A stretch of DNA of 64,000 nucleotides from Meandrina meandrites (taxonomy: Eukaryota > Cnidaria > Anthozoa > Scleractinia > Meandrinidae): contig OY855914.1 in assembly GCA_963693305.1 (NCBI GenBank), forward strand, positions 11,941,403 to 12,005,402, read 5' to 3'. This document shows positions 11,701-23,850 of this stretch, one piece after another. Position 1 is the stretch's first letter. Every line of letters begins with the position of its first letter. A model generated the notes under the pieces. It was not told the DNA's origin. It saw only the letters and a program-made list of their open reading frames with translations, and did no database searches. The position numbers were made by a program, and so were the translations under genes.

Positions 11701-14700
11701 GTTCGTCCGTCCGTCCGTCCGTCCGTCCGTCCGTCCGTCCGTCCGTCCGTCCGTCCGTCCGTCCGTTCGTTCGTTCGTTCGTTCGTTCGGTGGTCGGTCG
11801 GTCGCTCGTTTGTTCGTTCGGTTGTTCGGTCGGTCGGTCGGTCGGTCGGTCACTCGTTCGTTCGTTCGTTCGGTCGGTCGGTCGGTCGGTCGGTTGGTTG
11901 CTCGGTCGGTTGGTTGCTCGTTCATTCGTTCTTCATTCGTTCGTACCTGTTCATTCGTTCGTTCGTTCGTTCGTTCGTTCGTTCGTTCGTTCGTTCGTTC
12001 GTTCGTTCGTTCGTTCGTTCGTTCGTTCGTTCGTTCGTTCGTTCGTTCGTTCGTTCGTTCGTTCGTTCGTTCGTTCGTTCGTTCGTTCGTTCGTTCGTTC
12101 TTTTCTTTCCGCATTCTACTGATCGCCTGTTATTAAACAGTCGTGTTAGCCATCCGCTATTTATTCCCACATTGTACATTCCAGAAGCGTCCACAACTGT
12201 TTAATTAAATCTTATTAATGCTTCTTTTACTTGGCACCAGCTATCAGTGGATGAAGACAGAGCTGTGGATTTGAGCAGAGCTTTGTTAGAAAGCAAAGAA
12301 GCGGAGGTAAAACCAGCGGGACTGGGACCAAGGGACAGTCTGCGACTTGAGGCTGGGCTTTGTCTCTATGGAAACGATATTGATGAAAACACTACTCCTG
12401 TTGAAGCAGTGCTTGTGTGGACTATTGGTAAGTTGGTCTATTATTAAAATGACCTGCTAAGAGCGTTTTCGGTTTACTTAAGATTTATATCCTCCTTGTT
12501 TGCTAAAAACACCAACTATTGTCGACTATAAAGCCATAGTTATTCATAAGATGGGTTAATGTTCGAAAAGGGTCGGTGTGTTTTTTAACCTATTTAAGGT
12601 TTAATTAATAATTTCTATAACTTCATTTATTATTCCACTATTGCGCCATTCTGCCATATTAGGGCAAATGACCGCGCAAAATATGCCACGTTATTACACT
12701 GTAGAACAGGGCAAAAATATGGACTGAAAGCGGAGCGACAAAATGCCGAACAAAACTTTATTTTTTAGTGGAATAATAAATCACTTATTCGATGGTTTAG
12801 CATATAATACGAGCGGACATTTTGCTCATTGCTCGTATTTTTTTATTTTTATCTTTTATCTTTATTTTTTTTATTCGGGGCTCGAAAATACTACGCCACT
12901 CGCAAAATATCCGCGCGTATTATATGTTAAACCATCGAACAAGGTGTATTTACAACACCTGTGGTAGTGTCCTACATAGAGCCAGCATATTGTAGCAGGT
13001 ACTAGTATTATGTCAGAATACATCACAGAAAAGTTATTGAACAACAACAACAACAACAACAACAACTTTATTTACCCTAATAAATTACAAGAAAGAAAAT
13101 ATATATAGTATAAATAATAAGTAATTAGGGGTCTGGCTGCCTGAAATAAGTGTAGAGTTAAAAAGGGCAGGCAGCCAGTGTTACAATTATGTGATACAAA
13201 TTTAGGTCGGTAAAGCACACAACAACACAGAACATTTCAGAACATTACAGAACATTACAGTGAGCAAAATGAAAAAAAAGACAAAAACATATTACTTGTA
13301 CATACTAATACAAAGGGAAGAGGCGGCGTGCCCAGGCAGATTTTCCAGGAGCAGAAATAATCCTTCAACAAATCAAAGAGAAGGCTAAAAGGAAAAGAGT
13401 AGGACTGGTATCTAAGGGACCTCCTGCAAGAGGTAAAGTTGAGCTCAGAATATCAATCCTCCCAAGTGATTTTGTACATTGCTTTTACGTCAGCTCTGAG
13501 AGTTTGGTGATTAATCAAGACAGCATCCTTTAGTTGATTATTTTCGTGATTCACATTATCCCAGCCCTCTGTTTGACAGTCATCATCATCATCATCACCG
13601 TCATCACATCCTTTATTTAAACACGATCAGATTTTAAGCACAATGCTTGTGGGGTCGTGTGCTAAACTAATGAATTACTAATATAACTGCTTTATACTAA
13701 TAACTGCATTGGATCATATTTACTATATAAATTACCATAACGTAGGGAAAATTATAATACATTGATCTCAGTCGAAAACTGGAAGCAATTCACCTTGTAA
13801 GGTTATTAATGAATCAGGGATTATTTCCTAAAAGCCATTGTCTAAGTGCCTTATACCACTCTAGTCAACAGAAGTTTTTCTTCCGTGCGCTGCCGAGGGT
13901 AGTAGATTTGATGTAAAAAAATGGCAACTTTTCGAGTTTGTTGTAATCCATTCATTGCTGTTTTTCTACTATATAGAATACTGTTATTCTGAAACTATCG
14001 CCGTTTTGAACGTAAATTTACACATCACAAAAATGTCTTGAAAAAAACTGCGAAGTTTTGCAACCTGTAATCATTAACTGTTGTTGTCTTTTAGCTGGAA
14101 CAAACATTATAGATTCTGATGGCCACAAAGTAGGTAAGCAACATTATCAAAACGGTGTTGACGGCGAGAGAGTGAAAGCAAAGCTAAATGTAATCATTAG
14201 TTATGTTACTGACTTTGCGTTCGCGAATATGTCGCTCCAGTGAAGGTCTGACTTTGCAACAACGGGTTTAATAAGTTGTCGGCACTTAAAAGTCATTGCG
14301 AATTCAATGTCCTATAACCCCTTTATAAGTGAATCGTGTTCCTTGATTTTTTTTTCGTTTTTTTAAATAATAAAAAGTTTAAAAAGTTAGGATAACTTTA
14401 GCTTTTCCGTGTGATGATCTTGTATTGATTTTTATCACTTAGTACACAACAGCACAGGTCTTTCAGTAATATCCTTAATTTGAGAAACTGAATTAAGTCC
14501 TTGCAAAGTCGTAACATTGTGTGGGACAGTTTCTGTTTCAACTTACGATTTACTGTCATTGCAAGACAAATTGCAGACTAATCTGCAGAAATTGCTCGTG
14601 TAGCCTCTTCTTTGCGACTTCGTCTTACAGCGAAAGTTTGCAAGAGGGCTTGCAGGAAAATATTCTTAAGATTCTTTCTTTAAAGGCCATCTCAATTACA

Positions 14701-15008
14701 CCCTCGCAAGACTTTTTCCATCTGCAGTCAAACGTACTAACCGTTAGCCAACACGTTACACATGCATGTAACCTTTCTTCAAGAACGACGTAAGAATGAC
14801 TCGACTTTGCCTTTTACCCAAATTTGTAGGTCACGTGACAAGTGGATGCCCATCACCAAGTCTCAAGCAGAACATTGCAATGGCTTACGTGGCAACACAG
14901 TTCTCCAAGCCCGGGACATCACTACAGCTAGAGGTGTACAAGAAGAAAGTTGAGGCTCAAGTCGTAAAAATGCCCTTTTTGCCAACAAACTACTACTTTG
15001 GCAAATAA
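8750..15008 (+). CDS. AMT: Aminomethyltransferase, mitochondrial (glycine cleavage T-protein)
   Basis: AMT transfers the methylene group of aminomethyl-lipoyl H-protein to tetrahydrofolate and releases ammonia, in the mitochondrial glycine cleavage system. Exons: 8750-8869, 9666-10043, 10526-10604, 11327-11472, 12241-12427, 13316-13432, 14095-14133, 14830-15008. They total 1245 bp, or 414 residues plus stop; human AMT is about 403. The first exon encodes a basic, Ser/Thr/Arg-rich mitochondrial presequence ([19 protein letters not shown]). Family blocks follow: [46 protein letters not shown] (with the conserved Asp involved in folate chemistry), [57 protein letters not shown] and the C-terminal MPFLPTNYY. 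The start was chosen because it opens a presequence and lies in frame with the core. The intron 11473-12240 carries a long microsatellite. Confidence 0.96.
10843..10956. mobile_element. Small foldback repeat in AMT intron 3
   Basis: ACTGGAACTAGCTTGCAATG and the following AGG(C/T)TAAT near 10843-10872 recur inverted at 10929-10956. The element is about 114 bp with a short spacer, typical of a small MITE. Confidence 0.6.
11693..12104. repeat. Compound tetranucleotide microsatellite in an AMT intron
   Basis: Runs of (CCGT)n from about 11700 to 11765, then CGTT and CGGT blocks, then an almost pure (CGTT)n run of about 150 bp from 11950 to 12104. Because four is not a multiple of three, all frames stay open and yield Ser-Val-Arg or Asn-Glu-Arg-Thr repeat peptides on both strands. 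These are artefacts, not genes. Variants (CCGT, CGTT, CGGT) are blocked, suggesting stepwise slippage on point-mutated seeds. Confidence 0.95.
12783..12945. repeat. Inverted repeat in AMT intron 5
   Basis: TTCGATGGTTTAGCATATAA near 12788 recurs inverted (TTATATGTTAAACCATCGAA) near 12918-12939, around an AT-rich centre. Probably the relic of a non-autonomous element. Confidence 0.5.
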
Positions 15009-15444
15009 ATTAAAACGGAGTGGTAAAATGATGCTTTCACGTGTGAGCAAAAGGCAAACACGCGTGCATGATTTAGGAATTCTTTTTGAAATTGAATAGG
15101 GTTTTAAATAATGTGTGAAAATTAGCGAACGATAATATAAATGATTATTTTATTTTGTATCTTAATACGGTCGAGCCCATACACTGAGGCACAGGGCGTC
15201 AACCTGCCAATCAAACCTCTTCAACAATGTGCGGAACAATAGAAAGGAGAGGCATCACATAATCAACACCAAAAAACGAGATTGAAACACTTGCTGTTAT
15301 TTACAGAAGGTAGTTCATTCAATGCTGGTTAAAAGTCCAATATACCACCCGAGGATAGAGTCTTCAGTAAGGAAAAGCAATAATCCAAACCCTCTCTTCG
15401 AAAAGCACTGTTGAAATGTTTTTGACTAGCTTGGATAGATAAAA
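15009..15444. other. Convergent intergenic spacer (AMT 3' side / orphan gene 3' side)
   Basis: The stop codons of AMT (plus) and the downstream minus-strand gene are 436 bp apart. Both 3' untranslated regions and cleavage sites must lie here or overlap. I see no further coding sequence and no strong AATAAA on the AMT strand. Confidence 0.6.
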
Positions 15445-18400
15445 TCAACATTGTACTAGAGGTGTGAAGGTGATGTAGAAAACAGTTCCCAAAGACTTTT
15501 CACCGGCACTGTCGGCCTCTTCATCTCGCCGCGTTTCAGGTCGCGTTCGTTCCGACACGAATTTGTAACCGGGCCGGGAGAACTTGGCAAGAATCACTCT
15601 GGTAAACAGGCGTGGGAGCAGCTTTAATTTCATCAGCTGCACAGTGTTTTTAAAAATGTGAAAAGAAAATCAAGATGTATATAAAAATGAAATAAAATTT
15701 ACAATTCTTTATACTGCCTGTTCGTTTGACTGAGTGAATTACACGTACGTTGGTTCATTTCTATACATCGCACATTATCGCCCCATCGAGAACAGGCACT
15801 CTGTCTACACTTATTGCGCCCATCGTGGAGCTCTCGATCAAAACAGTGGCGGATCTAGGGGAGGGGCCCGGGCCCCCATCTTAATTTTTCGGTAATATAG
15901 CGCATTTTCTTTGAAGTGCCGGAATTACCTTCGCAACATTCAACATTCATAGTCAAGCGGCCCCCCTCCTTAGGTAAAGGTCAGGATCCGCCACTTCAAA
16001 ATATGCCCATATTAAGCGCTTTGGGCTCTAGATTGAACCGTTACTTAGATTTATTCATGTGTTCAAAGGGAACATACCAGAGTTAAGTAGGTTGAGGGTA
16101 AGAAAAGGAGTACCCTGCGACAAACTTTACAAGAAAGGCTCCATACTGATCGCGTCAAATTTTGGTTGAGCATACGCGAGGCCTGCGAGAGTTTGTGGCG
16201 CGAAAAGGATTAAAATAATTAAATGATTAGTCTGCGAGTAGGCTCTCTGCTGCTCGCAGGCTAATAAATGATCGATTATTTCTCGTGATCACGGAATTCA
16301 GTTACCAGTCTTATGCTGCGTGTTACTAGATAAAACGCATGATATGATTGGCTCAGTATATAACATTACGTCATAGGACATGTTCCCCAGCCAAGACATA
16401 ACTGCAACGGTAAGGTACCAGGCACAAAAAACAGCATGACACATTTATTCTTGAAAAAATATATATATATTAATTTACAGTCCATGGCAATTAAAACAAT
16501 TTTTTTGCTTTTTGTTCACATTTACATTAAAATACAAATAAGTCGCAAAGCTTTTCTTTAAAATTATTTGAAAAACTCTTCGTCCTGAGATATACACGTC
16601 CACGGACGATTGAAGTGACAACGCACATCAAGTAAAGCTCATTTAGCAGTAAAATCTGAAACAAGAAATAAAATAACACAAAAGTCAATAAATAAACCTG
16701 CTCGACCTCGGCAGCCTTGTTGCTGACAACGGGCAAAAGCATGAAGCGACTAATAATTATGAAAACTAGACTCAAGCTGTGAGACTAACCTGTTCTTTGG
16801 CACTTCTACTGATCTACCATTTGCTGCTGGAAATGTTGAAGGAGCCGCTGCAGCAGAGCTTGGTGACGAGGAACCCTCAGAACTTGTTCGGTATTGTTCG
16901 GCGGAAGATTTGGATTTGAAGGGCAACAGCTTACTGTGGAAGAAAACAAAACAATCGTACAACAACGACATAAGAACAATTTTCAGACTAAGAACTTTTT
17001 TTCGAGCAACGTGAGAATTTTGAGTTCTGTTCTGTTTTGAATTTTTAACCGTCCGGAAAGATTTCATTCGAGCGTGGCATATTACCATTGTTCTGGTGAA
17101 AACACGCAAGCTTTTATTTGACTTATTTATTTGTACTTGATGATATAGATTAAGACCTGTTAGCTTTACGGTTTTTGTTTGACGCTTAACTACTGCAATT
17201 TTTTAGTATAATAACAACTGAATTTAATTAATCACTCGACTTGTACGTTCAAAGAACAACAAAACATGGAACCTCTGATACACTTCGAGCAAATAGAATC
17301 TTACCTCGACGATTTCAGCAACCTCTTCGCTCGCTCTTTCTTCTTGTGCTTGTCACAGTAGTAGCATCGGCATACAGGAACATCATAATCAACATCAGGG
17401 ATCGAGATATTGAAGAAACTTGCAACTTGCTGCAAGCTTGGTAAAGGCACGCCCGGCTTGCTTCCGTTTGCCTGCTTCATTTTAGCATCTTTCTGAAGGA
17501 GCTGGTTTCAAAGACACAAACGTTTCGTGAATTAGTAGGACTGATACCGTGATTATGAGTGTTATTTAAAACCAGAATATGTTTCTTGCTAACAAAACGC
17601 GCGCTTGTCTACAATGGAACTAGTATATGCAAGGCGACCTCTGAAGAAAACTCGAAGAAAACTACTATCTTTAGAATCATTCTAAACTCACCGTCAAGTT
17701 TGCATTACGCTTTATACCTTGCGATCAGAAAAGTATTGCCTTTTACAATTTTTTCGCGCAACCCACTGTACTTATAAAAGACAACGGGATAGCAGAGACA
17801 TTTATTTAGCAACGTTTAGATCAGAATACGATTTCAAGATTGAGTACGGGTACGACTATTCAAAGCTATTGCTTATGCTTTCGATTATCACGTTTCACAC
17901 CGCTTCCGTACTAACAGTCTCCTGAGCAGCAGGCCGGAGGAGTGAGGGCTCTGGGAACATATCTGGATTAAAATTCGAAATTCGTTCTCGTACTCAATGT
18001 CATACTCGCACTGCTATCTAAGGATCTCTTTAGCTTGGCAGCTTGATGGCGTATCTTGAAACATTTGGCCCAACAGTTTTCAAGTCCACAGGCAACCCAA
18101 ATTAAAGCCATTGTTCGGTCGATTTTTTAATGAACTATTGAATACAGTGTTTATAGAACTTTATTTTAATACTCACCTTCCATTTTTGGTAATCTTTGTG
18201 GTTCATGTACTTTGTCTTTGTTTCCAAGTTACCAGTTGAAGCACCGCTGTCCAGAAGGTTTCTTGATTCGTCTTTACATCGACCCTGACGCTTGGCCTTA
18301 GTCCTCACGGCTGCCCTTGGATGCGCGTGGCCTGGGAAAATGATCTCCTTTGCAAAAGCGATTTCTTGGGCAAGAGTGCGTTGTTCTCGGAAAACAGGGC

Positions 18401-21400
18401 GAATTGGGTTCGATAATGTCTGTTGGATCACCTGACGACAGAGGAATGATCGTTTGTCGCGCTCTTTGTCCACATTCTCGTTCATAATCATCGACTGTTA
18501 AAAGAACAGAGACAAAAATACAGATTGCACTATACTGATGAATGATTTTCAGACTCGAGAACAATCAACATCCACTTTCTCTTTACTATGTAAGTGTATT
18601 GTGAAGAAGATAAATAAGGAGAATAGAGACAATAATCAACTAAACAAACTCTCAGTAGAAATTTAATTTAATTTTTAATTTTCCCAGTGGCATGCCCTAC
18701 AAAGACCGCAGAAAATGGAAAATTTTCGTACCCATTCCCCACCCAACACGTTTTGACCGTTTTATATCCTTGACTCAATAGTACAAGAACATGCCCTTTA
18801 CCTTTGCGCGCAAAATGCTTTCACCCAGGGAATATTTCGTGTCTTGCGTTTGCAGGTGTTTGATCACATTCCTCTTTCCTCTGTTTTTGTCTTCAAGACG
18901 TTTCTTTTCGCCCAGAATCCGTGAAATGGCCGTGTTCAGGTCGCGTTTGAATCCAGTTGACCCCTGCTCTGATATCAGATGCTTGATGAAGCGTCGGTTC
19001 TCCAAAGCCTTTCTTCCGCCAATCAGCGACTTTCCTGAATCATTCATAACACACATAGCACATATTAGAGTTGTACATGTTACAATGTCATATGTCCCAA
19101 CAAGAACACTTTCTTCGGGGCAAAATTAATATCATCAAGGATTTAACTCGTGCGAAAGTTAAGCCAGTAAGGTACGGTCCGAGTCTGCCTGGGGCTAAGT
19201 AAAGTTACTCATAACGCCGCCGCTTGATCCGGATCCAAGCATGTTAACCATTAGGCCACCGCGTCTACCACAAAGCCATGGCTTTTGAATCGATTATTAT
19301 CACCTTACTAATAAGCCCACGTAATTTTAACACGGGCTTCGTTGCATTTATTTTGCTTACCTTGCCGCAGTTCTGTTGATGCTGTTGTTGGTGGTATTGT
19401 TGGAAGAGTCAGCGTTGATTCATCTGAAGAAGGGACATATAGTTATCATTAACTAATGCTGCTAAATTTTATTACCGTTCCACAGCTTACTACGCCATCT
19501 CAATTGAATTTGAAGACCTCTCTGATAAGGTTAGTTTGCAATCGAAAAGATTTCTTTTGTAAGAAATTGTATTTTTTCAAATTACAGGATTGGATACGTG
19601 ATTTGAATTACCGGAAGAGGGGTAAGGGGTGATGCTAACCTCTTCGAGATATTTTGTTTTCTGATAACAGGGTTATCATCCGCAGCCCGGAGATACTTTA
19701 TCTTTCTTTGCTGTTGATTTAACGCTTGCTAACATTTTTGCACATAATAGCTATTTTTTCACGGTGCATAATTTTGCCATTGCTACTGTAATTTAACATA
19801 TCACATTAATTTATTCATGGCCATTGAGTAATTTTGGATCAGTTTAATTTAGTATATGATTGCAGTTTCCTGACGCCATCTGCGTCATATGACAACATAG
19901 TCAGTGCATAACACTATAGCTCTTTAAAAAGAGAAATCCTTTGGAAGTAACAGGTTTAAATTTCCACCACCCATTTTACCAGGCAGCTCTATAATACAGT
20001 TTATAAGCAAACTGTTATTCAAACAATTTCATTAAACAAGTAGCGACTTACCATCATTGTAATTGTCATTCACAGGCAAAGGTCCTTCATTCTCGTCATC
20101 ACTCGTCATGATATCCATAATAGCATCATCTGTTGTCACATTATTCATTTCCAGGCTCTCACTCATGTGAATCATTTCTCCAGAAGAAGCCTGACATTCA
20201 GACATCATCAAAGATTCGTCTTTACCATCATCATGCTCTATTCTTATCACCACTTCTTCACTGCTTGTTTCTTTGTCGAGATCCTTTACTGTGCTTAGTT
20301 CCTCATCATGTAATTTTCCACTTGTGTAGATAGTTTCATCATCATCGTCCATAGTTATCACGACTTCATTCAGTGGCGCCACAGGCGCCTTACAGGACTC
20401 TGTTGAGGAACTAGTACTATCGGTTGCCATGGAGACGGTACGTGTCAATTCATCAGAAGCAGTAGGCCGTAAAGATTCCTTGGATGTAGATGGGTGTGGT
20501 GAAAGTGATGACTCAGGGATTTTCAGTTCAGATGATGTAGATGGACCAGGCCTCGACTGGGTTGTAAGCGGATGAGGACTGGTAACTGGTGTCCAAGTTG
20601 ATGAGTCAGGCAGGGTCGATGTTGTGAATAAAGAATCCAGGGATTTTGATTCTGGAATCTCATTAACCGTCCAAACCTCTGTACTAAGCGAGTCATCGAC
20701 TGTAGGAACAGCCATCAACGGAGTAGATTTTGGTGTGTTGGTCAGTGTCCATATTTTCTGTTCTTGTGTTTCATGGTCAGTTGTTTGATAAGATGCCGGG
20801 GCTGATTTTGGTCTTCTCGGAGATGTGTTTGGTGTTGGTTTAGGAATGGACCCTTTGGATAATTTCTTGGCCGTCCTGTCAAAAATCACTTCCTCTTCAC
20901 TCAGCTCGTCACTGAAGTAACCAGTTGATGGAATATTTAATCCGAATTCATAATGGTTACGTTGTCGCCATTTCTTCTTAAATATTCTCCTGTAATGAAA
21001 ATTTATTGAAATTAATAAAGAAATAAGTTAGTTGAAAAATTGCGTCTCCCACGATGATCGTTTTCAAGTTACTTTTTCTAAGAACAGAAGACTTTAGTTA
21101 CAGAATCCGAAGCCAAGTGTATAACCAAAACTAAATTACATATTTTACTCTAAAATGAAAAACAGCAAATATTTTAAAATACTTTAAATGATTCTGTCTC
21201 TGAAACTGACTTGCAGTTTTCACTTTTGTAGCTAAAAACTACTGTACAAACGTAGATAAGCAAAATACAAGGACACAAATTATAAATAAACAAAGGAATA
21301 TAGAAAATTCGATACCAACAAATGAACTCCTTCCATTGGCCTCCCTTCCTCCATAATTGAAACATGTCCGGTCCGTTTCGGTACTTTTATTTAGTTGGTA

Positions 21401-23363
21401 ATAAATTAAAAATAATAATAACTATTATTATTATTAACATGTATTATTCTCTTGTTTATGACACTTTGAGCGAGCAGGTCAACAAATGCTTTTGACTCTT
21501 TTGGCCTGAAAAATCCGCTGAATATGAATATGATTCAAGCAACCCGCAAAAAGATGCATATCTTTAAAAATATTTCACTGTGAGTAGATAAAACAGTTAT
21601 AATAATAACGTCAATTTTATTCTGAAATTTAGCACTACATCAAGACAATATATGTGGCATTTTTAGTCATTTTTTTGGAATATATTAAGCTGTTACAGGA
21701 GACTAGATAACAAAAATAACGATAGAGAACTTACCACAGACATGGAACACCAGTGAAAATAAACAGTAACATGAAAATTCCTGCCAGGATTCCTGCGACA
21801 ATTGCTGCCGATGAATCTGAGTCCACTCGGTCTTCATTCTCGGAATAATCAGATTGCTTTTTCTTCTTCTTGAAACGTTTGCCCTTTTTACTGTCGTCTA
21901 ACTTTGCGTGTTCGTAAGCCATATTCCAACGAAGACCTGAAGATGTTTTCATATCCGGATGAACGGCCATCTTGTGTTGCGGTATCGCTGATGTGCCGCC
22001 ATGTCGTGTTGACTCTTCATGTCCAGTCATCTTTGGTTCGCCATGTGGTAAAGAATTATCCTTATGATCATTACTGTATGAAGATTTCTCTTCATCTTCT
22101 TCAGCGGCAGTGTTGTCTTGTGTTAAAATCCAATTTGATTCTGCAACAGCCGGATCGACTGAAGGAAAAACCGTTTCCTCAGTTGGTAAAATCGTCAACT
22201 TGAAGGGAGTGTTGATTTTGATCTTGTAAAGTTCACCGGTGCTAGATGATGGTGGAGTGATTTGGTAAGGAAATGCGTTCTCGTCTTTCTTATTTCCCAA
22301 ACCAGCAGCCGTTGAAGACATTCTAGCACCATGCAATGAAGATAGCACTTTCAGTTTGTACATTCTTGCCGATCTTTTCATTAACAACTTTCGCATGGTC
22401 GAGACTCTTTTAATCTTGTCGTTTATGACATCTGTAGCCAATTTCCTTGGAGTTAAGTCGTTCTTTGACGCCGATAAAGCTTTTTTGTCCAGTGAGCCGA
22501 TTCGTTCATCATAAGATGAGGGCAAATCTGTGATAGGTGATGTATGGTCAGGAAACTTGTGTTGTCTCGAGCGAAGCGGTACATCAGCATGTTTTGCTGA
22601 AGGATTCTTGAATCCGTTCACTTCGCTGTAAGACTCCGTGAAAAGATGATTCGGTTCTTCTGCGAATTGATAGAAGAAGATGCAGCAGTTTGTTAATAAG
22701 TAAATGTGAAGGTCAGCTTTGAAAACAAAAATAAATAAGTAAAAGTGAAACGTTTACATCCAGATAATTTTCCTGAATTAATTAAAGCGAGAAATTTTTA
22801 CTTAGCCTGTAAGCTTATTTGTTTACGAGTAAATCATTCTCTAAACTAGGTACTTGCAGAGTAACTGAATTAGTTCTTATGACTGTGAACTGTGAAGTCT
22901 TACCTCTTTACTGTAAGAGAAAGTAATATCAAAAGTCAAACTCAGAACGCTTAGATTAGAATTTCGTCGACGCTTCAAGAGCCGCTTCAAGCTTTCAAAC
23001 CAACTCGGTGCAGAAGATGGCGCGATTAGCCAATCACAAGCAAGCAGTTTTGCCACGATCAGGAAAGGAAACCAGTCAAGTTCATTATCCCCGACCCCAC
23101 CCTAAAGATACCTACAACAGTGCATATGAAAAACAAAGGGTTTTTTTTTCGTTGGCTTGTTCATCTTTCTGTGCCTCTTTTAAGCCATGCTAAGTAAGCT
23201 CTACACTGAATGGAAACCCTCACTAAAAAAGTTTCTGATTGCGTGTTCTAATTAACAAATTGGTAAAGACGAATTTAGTTGATAGGCGTCTCTTACCTTT
23301 GCAAACTGCATTTGATACCAGGAAGGAAAGAAAGATCAATATGAAAACTTTTTTCTTGTCCAT
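15445..23363 (-). CDS. Uncharacterised type I single-pass membrane protein with large cytoplasmic tail
   Basis: Ten coding exons join in phase: 23363-23297, 22659-21735, 20989-20052, 19423-19361, 19034-18802, 18494-18177, 17501-17305, 16933-16790, microexon 16722-16698 and 15636-15445. The sum is 3102 bp, 1033 residues plus stop. A signal peptide (MDKKKVFILIFLSFLVSNAVC) is followed by about 280 extracellular residues, one membrane span at about 306-327 (AAIVAGILAGIFMLLFIFTG) and a basic stop-transfer RRIFKKKWRQR. The ~700-residue tail has a Ser/Thr/Pro-rich acidic stretch (to about 643), then basic segments rich in charged residues (exons 5-6), and a CRCYYCDKHKKK cluster near 892-903 that could bind metal. 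I do not recognise a family. An in-frame ATG at 23372 could add three residues. The microexon and last exon are the least certain parts. Confidence 0.75.
15844..15995. mobile_element. hAT-like MITE with 6-bp target duplication
   Basis: The ends CAGTGGCGGATC and GATCCGCCACT are inverted, and the hexamer TCAAAA flanks both sides (15838-15843 and 15996-16001). CAGTGGCGG ends are typical of hAT-derived MITEs; most hATs duplicate 8 bp, but some lineages use 5 or 6. It lies in the last intron of the orphan membrane-protein gene. Confidence 0.75.
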
Positions 23364-23762
23364 TTTCAGCATTGTGTCATTACACTCGCATAACCCAATG
23401 CATTCCCGTAGGAGTTTGTAACATTTGACCTCACAAACGCACATTGACGTCAAGCTCGCGCGCCTTAGCGCGCGCTAACGGTAACGCAGGTACGCAAAAA
23501 ATATATAATAACAATAAATAAAAAATAAAACAGTAATGTAACACACTGAAGATCGTAAATAAGAAGACGTTTTTGAAATAACAATGCAAAAATACAGTGC
23601 ACAAGTTTGGTGTTAGTTGTGTTCTAATTGTAAATTGTGTTAGGTTCCGGGATTAGTACCCAGGCACTCGGGGCAATTGCGGGCAGCGTGGGACTGAGTG
23701 ACGCACATTGGCTCGAATATTAAAGATGAAATGTTCAACGTGTCACGAGCGGACAAAGAACG

Positions 23763-23838
23763 ATCTGAGCGCCGGGAATCGAACCCATGACATCCCAAAC
23801 ACCGGGCGGGCGCTTTATCCACTGAGCTACGAGAACTC
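23763..23838 (-). mobile_element. tRNA-like SINE head
   Basis: On the minus strand, TCGTAGCTCAGTGGATAAAG (box A) and GGGTTCGATTCCCGG (box B) are spaced as in a tRNA, but the sequence ending does not close an acceptor stem with the start. It is best read as the head of a tRNA-derived retroposon rather than a working tRNA. It ends about a dozen bases before the large tandem duplication. Confidence 0.55.
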
Positions 23839-23850
23839 ATCGTGAGCAAG

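Noticed and set aside
11659..12204. Long overlapping open frames on both strands (Ser-Val-Arg and Asn-Glu-Arg-Thr repeat peptides)
   Set aside because: Produced by a tetranucleotide microsatellite in which no frame contains a stop; inside an AMT intron.
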